In this document: one piece after another, positions 1 through 4,866 of the stretch | Position numbering within the stretch: the first letter of the stretch is position 1 | How the letters are laid out: every line of letters starts with the position of its first letter | Assembly (NCBI GenBank): GCA_024408745.1 | Contig: JAKSUS010000073.1 | Coordinates: forward strand, 1-6,218 | Reading direction: 5' to 3' | Length of the DNA stretch: 6,218 nt | DNA from: Candidatus Gastranaerophilales bacterium | GTDB lineage: Bacteria > Cyanobacteriota > Vampirovibrionia > Gastranaerophilales > JAILCC01 | Made by a program: the position numbers and the translations under genes | The notes under the pieces: model-generated | Databases searched by the model: none | What the model was told of the DNA's origin: nothing | What the model saw: only the letters and a program-made list of their open reading frames with translations

Positions 1-388
1 TTGCGGCACCGATAACTGCCCATTTAGCCATTGGTCTGCTTGTGATTGGTTTTGCTAAATCTGCGCATTTTTTGTATGCAGATACTGCAAGTTCTTTACT
101 TGAGGTAAAGAAGTTTCTTAATGCTGATGGTTTTGCACCTTCTGCTAAAGGTTTTGTTGCAAATAATGCTCTAGCAGCATTTACTAAACGTGTTTTTAAA
201 CCGTTTTTCAAGGAAACAGCATTGCCGTATTGAGTTCTTACAAAAGCATCAACTCTTGGCATTGTTTTAAGTCCTTTTTTAGCCAAGTTAATTGCTGATG
301 GGGTAACAGAACCTACTGCTGCACCTGCAGCTGCTGCTACACCGTAACCTACGATTGGTGAATTTAAACTTAATTTTGAGTCTGACAT
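1..388 (-). CDS. Alanine-rich protein of unknown function, N-terminal part (runs off left edge)
   Basis: An open reading frame of 129 codons starts with ATG at 388-386 on the minus strand and is still open at base 1, so the C-terminus is missing. The start is supported by a strong Shine-Dalgarno AAGGAG (396-401) seven bases upstream and by promoters behind it. The protein begins MSDSKLSLNSPIVGYG and is about 19% alanine. Residues 13-33 form a glycine/alanine-rich stretch, followed by a basic, helix-prone region (residues about 36-118). A second weakly hydrophobic Gly/Ala stretch (WAVIGAA) starts just at the window edge. The first stretch is too small-residue-rich to call a signal peptide and has no clear cleavage site. 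It may be a glycine-zipper-like or membrane-associated segment. I do not recognise the family. The gene is divergent from the membrane protein at 618. Confidence 0.8.
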   Translation of the reverse strand, partial: MSDSKLSLNSPIVGYGVAAAAGAAVGSVTPSAINLAKKGLKTMPRVDAFVRTQYGNAVSLKNGLKTRLVNAARALFATKPLAEGAKPSALRNFFTSSKELAVSAYKKCADLAKPITSRPMAKWAVIGAA

Positions 389-395
389 ATATATT

Positions 396-401
396 CTCCT
401 T
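396..401 (-). promoter_or_regulatory. Ribosome binding site of the alanine-rich gene
   Basis: AAGGAG on the minus strand, seven bases before the ATG at 388. It fixes the start of a gene that has no stop codon inside the window. Confidence 0.8.
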
Positions 402-411
402 AACACTAAAA

Positions 412-441
412 ATTATACCATGCTAATTTTTTACATGTGCA
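412..441 (-). promoter_or_regulatory. Proximal promoter of the alanine-rich gene (extended -10)
   Basis: On the minus strand a perfect -10 TATAAT (417-412) is preceded by TGG, giving an extended -10 (TGnTATAAT). A weak -35, TGCACA (441-436), matches 4 of 6 bases at 18 bp. Transcription would start near 405, giving a leader of under 20 bases that still contains the ribosome binding site. Confidence 0.55.
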
Positions 442-475
442 TTAAACAGAGTAATAAATTTTTTTTGCTACTTTA

Positions 476-504
476 ATTATAAAGTTTTTTATTTTGTTTG
501 GCAA
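476..504 (-). promoter_or_regulatory. Distal promoter of the alanine-rich gene
   Basis: On the minus strand, -35 TTGCCA (504-499, 5 of 6 matches) lies 17 bp from a perfect -10 TATAAT (481-476). This is the best sigma-70-like promoter in the window. The start would be near 469, giving a leader of about 80 bases before the ATG at 388. The second, extended -10 promoter lies inside that leader. Confidence 0.65.
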
Positions 505-506
505 AA

Positions 507-527
507 AGTCTTGAAAATCAACAGACT
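507..527. other. Inverted repeat with flanking T-tracts (terminator-like hairpin)
   Basis: The arms AGTCTTGA (507-514) and TCAA-CA-GACT (518-527) pair over 8 bp with a 2-base bulge and a 3-base loop. Read on the minus strand, the stem runs directly into a T-tract (about 507-503). Read on the plus strand, CGCG follows and then five Ts (532-536). It could be a weak terminator that blocks antisense transcription from the divergent gene, or an operator beside the -35 element at 499-504. No annotated gene in the window ends here, so its role is inferred. Confidence 0.35.
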
Positions 528-553
528 CGCGTTTTTATGACTAAATGACCTTT

Positions 554-570
554 CTTAACATAACTTAACA
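554..570 (+). repeat. Direct repeat CTTAACA x2, 10-bp period
   Basis: CTTAACA occurs at 554-560 and again at 564-570, one helical turn apart, upstream of the -35 element of the 618 gene. A third CTTAAC is at 587-592. Spacing and sequence resemble the TTAACA-type direct repeats bound by PhoP/PhoB-family response regulators, but in such AT-rich DNA chance is a real alternative. Confidence 0.3.
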
Positions 571-582
571 AATTAATAAAAA

Positions 583-611
583 TTGGCTTAACCGGTTAAT
601 TGTTATATGAT
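583..611 (+). promoter_or_regulatory. Promoter of the YczE/YitT-like gene, containing a 12-bp palindrome
   Basis: -35 TTGGCT (583-588, 4 of 6) and -10 TATGAT (606-611, 5 of 6) are 17 bp apart. A start about 7 bp beyond the -10 falls at or next to the ATG at 618. The perfect palindrome TTAACCGGTTAA (588-599) occupies the spacer and touches the last base of the -35, where a bound repressor would block RNA polymerase. Confidence 0.45.
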
Positions 612-617
612 TAAATT

Positions 618-1235
618 ATGAAGATTTTAAGACAATTTATAATTTTTTTCATAGCGATATTCTTTTGCGGTTTTGGAACTGCAATAACTACTCAGGCAAA
701 TTTAGGAACGACTCCTATTTCTACTTTACCGTATGTTTTTACTTTTATGAGTCCTCTTTCTTTTGGAACGACTACTTTTATAATAAATTTCCTCTTTATT
801 ATCGGACAAATTTTTATACTAAAAAAGGAATTTAAAAAGATTGATTATTTTCAGGTAGTTACTTTGTTATTTTTTGGATATTTTATCGACTTAGGAATGT
901 ATTTGGCAGGTCTTTTTCAATCCGATGTTTATATTTTAAGAATGGTTATGCTTGTAATTGGTTCAATTGTTCTTGCTTTCGGCGTAACTTTAGAAAGACT
1001 TGCTGATTTCTATCTTCCTGGTGAAGGTTTGGTTCAAGCAATTTCGTATAAATATAAATTGGCTTTTGATAAAGTAAAAGTTTGTTTTGATGTTGCACAA
1101 CCCACACTTGCAATTATAATAAGTCTGATTATTTTGCATAATATTTCGGGACTGAGAGAAGGTACAATTGTTTCAGCCTTTATTGTAGGACCTTTTGTTG
1201 GTTTGTTTTCTAAAATGTTTAAACTCAAAAGTTGA
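618..1235 (+). CDS. YczE/YitT-like (DUF6198-type) integral membrane protein
   Basis: This 205-residue protein has five or six hydrophobic segments (about 5-25, 48-68, 77-99, 105-125, 158-175 and 183-200). Family-typical motifs are present: ANLGTTPISTLPYV (27-40) after the first helix, LPGEGLVQAI (133-142), KVKVCFDV (152-159), and GLREGTIVSAFIVGPFVG near the C-terminus (178-195). These match the YczE/YyaS/YitT group, whose biochemical role is poorly defined; a transport or membrane-permeability role is only a guess. Length is normal for the family and the protein looks intact. No Shine-Dalgarno precedes the ATG at 618, while the predicted transcription start coincides with it, so translation may be leaderless. 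The start is still preferred because MKILRQFIIFF is the usual N-terminus of the family. The next plus-strand gene follows after 48 bp. Confidence 0.85.
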   Translation: MKILRQFIIFFIAIFFCGFGTAITTQANLGTTPISTLPYVFTFMSPLSFGTTTFIINFLFIIGQIFILKKEFKKIDYFQVVTLLFFGYFIDLGMYLAGLFQSDVYILRMVMLVIGSIVLAFGVTLERLADFYLPGEGLVQAISYKYKLAFDKVKVCFDVAQPTLAIIISLIILHNISGLREGTIVSAFIVGPFVGLFSKMFKLKS

Positions 1236-1260
1236 TAAATTATAAGTTATAAGATATCAT
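1232..1260 (+). promoter_or_regulatory. Promoter of the small secreted protein gene
   Basis: -35 TTGATA (1232-1237, 5 of 6) and -10 TATCAT (1255-1260, 5 of 6) are 17 bp apart. The -35 overlaps the TGA stop of the upstream gene. The predicted start near 1267 leaves a leader of about 17 bases that holds the ribosome binding site AGAAGG (1272-1277). The gene can therefore be expressed apart from the membrane protein before it. Confidence 0.5.
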
Positions 1261-1283
1261 ATTTAATTAAAAGAAGGGCTTTT

Positions 1284-1595
1284 ATGAAAAATTTTATATT
1301 TATATTTTTATTTGTTTTTATTATTTCTTCTGTTACTTATGCAAGAGAAGAATTGCCGTCAAATGAAAGTTTTTACAGGGAGAGTGCAACAAAAGAAAAT
1401 ATTATCAATTCGGAATTAAAAGAAAATAATATAAAACAAATCGATAATAAAGATAAACAAGAAATTAAGCCGATTAAAACGAAAAAAGGCTTAACAAACT
1501 ATCAGTATGATGAAGCTAATTTGCATTATTACAAATTTCAAAAATACGTTCAGGATAATATAAATTATTCTAAAAGCGGTAAAATGAAATATTAA
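1284..1595 (+). CDS. Small secreted protein of unknown function
   Basis: This 103-residue protein starts with ATG at 1284, six bases after a Shine-Dalgarno AGAAGG. Residues 1-20 are a classic signal peptide: Lys2, a phenylalanine/isoleucine-rich core (4-17) and a probable cleavage site after VTYA (residue 20). No lipobox cysteine is present, so export as a soluble periplasmic or secreted protein is expected, leaving about 83 residues. Residues 21-68 are highly charged (Glu, Lys, Asn) and probably disordered. The C-terminal third is tyrosine-rich (NYQYDEANLHYYKFQKY, then NINYSK) and looks like the only segment likely to fold or bind. The stop codon overlaps that of the convergent transducer gene. 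I recognise no family. The signal peptide, ribosome binding site and promoter argue that it is real. Confidence 0.75.
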   Translation: MKNFIFIFLFVFIISSVTYAREELPSNESFYRESATKENIINSELKENNIKQIDNKDKQEIKPIKTKKGLTNYQYDEANLHYYKFQKYVQDNINYSKSGKMKY

Positions 1596-2677
1596 TTTGC
1601 TCTTGCATTTACATTATGCCCGATTGTTAAAATGAAATCAGCATAAGAATTTCTGTAACCGGCAGGAAGTGGCGTAAATGGTTGTGCTTTTCTTACTGCG
1701 CTAATTGCAAGTTCATCAATTCTTGTATCGCCTGATGGCGTTTTAACATTTAATATCATCAAGTTTCCGCTCTTTGAAATGCGTAAAAACAATACTGTTC
1801 TTTTGCTTGTATCATTTGTCGGAATTGACCAGTTTCTTACTACTTTTCTTTGTAATTCTGTTGCGTAAGGGTTTAAGTCAATATCTAAACCTTCATTTTT
1901 ATAATTATTTGCAGTTTGTGGTCTTGGTGCACCTGCTGCCCCGTAAGTATAACCACCGCCTTTTTGCGTGCCGTTCCCTACGCTATCACCTGTTCCGCTA
2001 CCTGCTGCGCCGGTTCCGCCTGCTTTAAACGTTGCATTGCCGGCATTAGGTGAGTGATAACCTGCTTTTCCCTGCATCCCCCAACCTATTTCGCTGTTCA
2101 TTTCTGTTTTAGGCATATTGGCGGTAAATGCTGTCGGTTCATTTACTCTTGGTATGTAAGAACCTTTTTTCGCGGTTTTAGAGAAAGGTTTTGTCGTTTG
2201 TGAAGCAACTTTATCGTTTTTTAACGCTTTTTGATTAACGATTTTATCTCTTGAAATATTTTTATCTTTACTTTCGCTTTTTAAACTTCCTTCATCACCG
2301 TTATATGGTCTGTTATTTGGTTCAGGACCTGCTAAAGAAAAACGATCTCCGTGTGCATTTTTCATAATAAAAGATTTTTTAATATCGTATTTATCCGGTA
2401 AAACGAATTCAAATTCAATATCTCTTATTTTCAAAGTTGGTTTTTTGAATAAATCTAAATCAATTCCAAAATACATTAAGATATATACTAAAAACTTTGC
2501 CAAAAAGTATGCAATGCCAAGTAAAATTACATGAATAAGTACTGACAATAAAAATGCTTTTGTTAAAGAATATTTTTTGTCATTATCTGCAATAAATGTA
2601 GAAACCCCGCTAAATCCCGTAGCAGGTTGAGATTGCAGTATATCATCATCAGGGTTAAATATCTCTCTTAGTAGCAT
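1592..2677 (-). CDS. TonB/TolA-type energy transducer protein
   Basis: This 361-residue protein would carry proton-motive force from an inner-membrane motor across the periplasm. Order of parts: a cytoplasmic N-terminus (1-40); a long hydrophobic segment (41-72) containing SVLIH, the S-x3-H motif (Ser45, His49) by which TonB and TolA engage ExbB/ExbD or TolQ/TolR; a polar Lys/Asn/Ser-rich periplasmic stretch (about 95-197); a glycine-rich flexible linker (198-249); and a C-terminal TonB/TolA-like domain (about 268-352). That domain shows NPYATELQRKVVRNWSIP, then LRISKSGNLMILNVKTPSG, then DELAISAVRKAQPFTPLP. The YP motif of classical TonB is absent, so TolA-like use is equally possible. The gene starts inside the end of the TPR gene (23-bp overlap) with its own strong ribosome binding site, so the two are co-transcribed and probably translationally coupled. 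No exbBD or tolQR genes are in the window. Confidence 0.88.
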   Translation of the reverse strand: MLLREIFNPDDDILQSQPATGFSGVSTFIADNDKKYSLTKAFLLSVLIHVILLGIAYFLAKFLVYILMYFGIDLDLFKKPTLKIRDIEFEFVLPDKYDIKKSFIMKNAHGDRFSLAGPEPNNRPYNGDEGSLKSESKDKNISRDKIVNQKALKNDKVASQTTKPFSKTAKKGSYIPRVNEPTAFTANMPKTEMNSEIGWGMQGKAGYHSPNAGNATFKAGGTGAAGSGTGDSVGNGTQKGGGYTYGAAGAPRPQTANNYKNEGLDIDLNPYATELQRKVVRNWSIPTNDTSKRTVLFLRISKSGNLMILNVKTPSGDTRIDELAISAVRKAQPFTPLPAGYRNSYADFILTIGHNVNARAN

Positions 2678-4688
2678 TTTTGGCTCCTTTGGTTTTGTTT
2701 AAATAGTCTTTTAAAACCGTTACTCTCTTTTTAACAGCAGGTGTATCTGCATCATTTGGTGCAAGTTTTACGAATTTTTCATAATTAGTTACTGCATCTT
2801 TATATTTTTTCTCACTATCAAAGATAACGCCTAAAATATAATAAGATAAAGGATATTCCGGTTTTTCTTTTATAACAATATTACTGTATTCTTTTGCTTT
2901 TGAGTTATTCTTTGCCCCCATGTAAATTAAAGCGGTATTTATATTAGCAGTAATATTTTTAGGCTCAATTTTTAGTGCTTTTTGATAGTAACTCAATGCC
3001 TGATTATTATCATTATTATTTTTGTAGATATTACCTGTTTTTACAAGTAAATTTGCATCTTTTTTATTAACTTCATAAACTTCAAGATAATATTTTAATG
3101 CTTCATCATATTTCTTTTGATTATAAAGAATATCTGCAAGACTTGTTTTCGCTGAAGTTAAATCGGGATTGAGTTCAAGTGCTTTAGTAAAAGCACCTTT
3201 TGCTTCATCAACTCTGTCTTTTTGATATAGCATTTCACCGTAAACCACATATAATTCAGCGTTATCAGGTTTTTCTTCAAGTTCTTTTTTTACATTGTTT
3301 ACTATTTCATCAGAACTCAATGAAACTCCTATAATTTCTGAAATTCCTTTATACGCATCAATATTTTCGGTATCTAATTCCAATGCTTTTTTATAAAGAC
3401 TAATTGCTTCGCCGTAAAATGCCTGACCATAAGCAAATTTGCCTTTGCTTACATAAGCGGTTGCCAAATCTTTGACGGCAAGTGGATTTTTCTTTAATGC
3501 AATTGATTTATTTAAATATGTAATAGTTTTATCATTATCACCCATTTGTGCATAAACAAGTGCGATATTATACATTAAATCGGCATCTTTCGGTTTGCTT
3601 TGAAGTGCATTTAAATAAAATTTCAATGCCTTTTCATAATTCTTTGCAACATGATAACAACGGCCGATTTCCTGTATTAAGTTGGGGTCATCTGGGTTAA
3701 TTTCGAATGCTTTTTTGAAGGCACTTAAAGCATGGTTGATTTTATTATCGTTTTCATAAGCAACGCCCAAGTTAAAATAAGCATCAGCATTATCTTTCAC
3801 ATCTCTTGTGTAGGCTAAATAATAATCAATGGCTTCTGTATAGCATTTCTGTTCGGCAAGAAGATTCGCCAAATCTAATTTCGCGTTAATTAATCTCGGA
3901 TCAAGTAAAATTGCTTTTTTGTAAAATTCTATTGCACTTATCGGACTTTTTAATGCCTGATAGTCTTGTGCCGAATACAAATAATTTAAAGCATTATTTT
4001 CATCTTTTGAAATTGCTGTTTTTAAAATTTCTAATGATTTTTTATAATCGCCTTTTTGAAAATATGCTTTTCCGTAATTTGTCCAATCGTCAAAATTATC
4101 GCCTTCCGTATTTAATAAATACTCATATTGTTGAATTGCACCGTCCGGTAAATTTAAATTCAAATAAGTTGTTGCAATATTTTTTCTTGCCTGTTGGTGT
4201 TCAGGATAGGCCTCTAAGAATATTTTATAATTCTCGATTGCTTCTCTGTATCTGCCTAAAGCGTTCTCAACAATTGCAATATTGAAATAATTGTATTTAT
4301 AATCGGGAGCAAGACAAAGTGCCTGTGTGTAGGCTTCTAATGCTTCCGTATATTTATAATGTTCCTGATAAATATTTCCCATGCTTGTATAAGTTGATGA
4401 ATCATCAGGTGTAATAATTAAAACTTTTTTGTAATGCTCTAAAGCGGTTTCCCACTCACCTTTTTCAGTCATAATTGCTGCAAGTTTTAAATAAATCATT
4501 GCTTCAAGAGGTTCAATCTTTAATGCTTTTTCATATTGTTTAATTGCACCGTCATAGTCGTTTATGGCAAATAACTTATTTCCGTTTTCGTAATACTTAA
4601 ATGCTTTTTTGCTCATTGCGTTAGCATTATTTGAAAAAGTGAAACTTATTGCCAATAATAATATTAGTGCCTTTGTTAATTTTTTCAT
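2655..4688 (-). CDS. Secreted protein made of about 18 TPR repeats
   Basis: This 677-residue protein begins with a signal peptide (MKKLTKALILLLAISFTFS, cleavage probably after NANA at residue 24) and has no lipobox, so it is expected free in the periplasm. From residue 28 to about 645 it is tandem TPRs with a 34-residue period and canonical signatures such as GAIKQYEKALKIEP, EALEAYTQALCLAP and QALSYYQKALKIEP. Repeats 1-11 (28-400) are regular. Residues 401-439 hold a repeat lengthened by about five residues, 441-474 a degenerate one, and regular repeats resume at 475-645, giving two solenoid blocks. The basic tail (KNATKRDI) overlaps the next gene. TPR solenoids bind protein partners; the likely one here is the transducer encoded downstream. 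The start is supported by GGAAGAG (4700-4694) five bases upstream. No enzymatic motif is visible. Alternative roles include envelope assembly or polysaccharide export scaffolding. Confidence 0.9.
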   Translation of the reverse strand: MKKLTKALILLLAISFTFSNNANAMSKKAFKYYENGNKLFAINDYDGAIKQYEKALKIEPLEAMIYLKLAAIMTEKGEWETALEHYKKVLIITPDDSSTYTSMGNIYQEHYKYTEALEAYTQALCLAPDYKYNYFNIAIVENALGRYREAIENYKIFLEAYPEHQQARKNIATTYLNLNLPDGAIQQYEYLLNTEGDNFDDWTNYGKAYFQKGDYKKSLEILKTAISKDENNALNYLYSAQDYQALKSPISAIEFYKKAILLDPRLINAKLDLANLLAEQKCYTEAIDYYLAYTRDVKDNADAYFNLGVAYENDNKINHALSAFKKAFEINPDDPNLIQEIGRCYHVAKNYEKALKFYLNALQSKPKDADLMYNIALVYAQMGDNDKTITYLNKSIALKKNPLAVKDLATAYVSKGKFAYGQAFYGEAISLYKKALELDTENIDAYKGISEIIGVSLSSDEIVNNVKKELEEKPDNAELYVVYGEMLYQKDRVDEAKGAFTKALELNPDLTSAKTSLADILYNQKKYDEALKYYLEVYEVNKKDANLLVKTGNIYKNNNDNNQALSYYQKALKIEPKNITANINTALIYMGAKNNSKAKEYSNIVIKEKPEYPLSYYILGVIFDSEKKYKDAVTNYEKFVKLAPNDADTPAVKKRVTVLKDYLNKTKGAKNATKRDI
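2684..2690 (-). promoter_or_regulatory. Ribosome binding site of the transducer gene, inside the TPR coding region
   Basis: AAAGGAG on the minus strand, six bases before the ATG at 2677. It lies within the last codons of the TPR gene, which ends at 2655. It decides the start and supports translational coupling. Confidence 0.75.
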
Positions 4689-4780
4689 GTCATCTCTTCC
4701 GATAGTCTTTACAACAACATTTTATCAAAAGAAATTTCAATTTCCTAATATATAAAGTTACTTAACAATTAGAAGTTCAA

Positions 4781-4802
4781 AAATAATACATAAATATTAT
4801 TT
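4781..4802. repeat. AT-only inverted repeat in the TPR/LCP divergent region
   Basis: Perfect 8-bp arms AAATAATA (4781-4788) and TATTATTT (4795-4802) flank a 6-base loop. It lies near the middle of the 178-bp gap between the divergent TPR and LCP genes, 14 bp upstream of the LCP -35. It could be an operator shared by both genes. All arm bases are A or T, so chance occurrence is plausible. Confidence 0.25.
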
Positions 4803-4816
4803 CACTTTTTTACGGT

Positions 4817-4845
4817 TTGAGATAAAATATTATTAAAGTTACAAT
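4817..4845 (+). promoter_or_regulatory. Promoter of the LCP gene
   Basis: -35 TTGAGA (4817-4822, 5 of 6) and -10 TACAAT (4840-4845, 5 of 6) are 17 bp apart. Transcription would start near 4852, leaving a leader of about 15 bases that contains AGAAGAG (4855-4861), the ribosome binding site five bases before the ATG at 4867. The downstream gene at 6205 probably shares this transcript. Confidence 0.6.
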
Positions 4846-4866
4846 TTTAAAATCAGAAGAGAAACC

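Noticed and set aside
42..233. Plus-strand open frame of 63 codons
   Set aside because: It lies antisense within the alanine-rich gene (1-388, minus), which has a strong ribosome binding site and promoters. The short frame has no ribosome binding site of its own.
470..490. ACTTTA-ATTA-TAAAGT hairpin followed by a T-run, as a plus-strand terminator
   Set aside because: The stem has a single G-C pair, no plus-strand gene ends upstream, and the same bases are better explained as the TATAAT -10 of a minus-strand promoter.
1034..1228. Minus-strand open frame of 64 codons
   Set aside because: Antisense to the C-terminal half of the YczE/YitT-like gene, with no start signals and no recognisable product.
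1774..2028. Plus-strand open frame of 84 codons
   Set aside because: Antisense to the linker and C-terminal domain of the transducer. Its Leu/Phe-rich composition is a by-product of the opposite strand.
3911..4285. Plus-strand open frame of 124 codons
   Set aside because: Antisense to several TPR repeats. Its Leu/Asn-rich product mirrors the repetitive opposite strand and it has no ribosome binding site.
2655..4688. DNA-level tandem repeat or mobile array in the TPR gene
   Set aside because: The repetition is the 34-residue protein period. The nucleotide copies are strongly diverged, so it is an old protein repeat, not a recent DNA repeat.
4719..4747. Promoter for the TPR-transducer operon (minus strand, -10 TAAAAT at 4724-4719)
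   Set aside because: The -10 matches 5 of 6 bases, but the best -35 at 17 bp (TAGGAA) matches only 3 of 6. A promoter must exist in 4689-4866, but this one is too weak to call.
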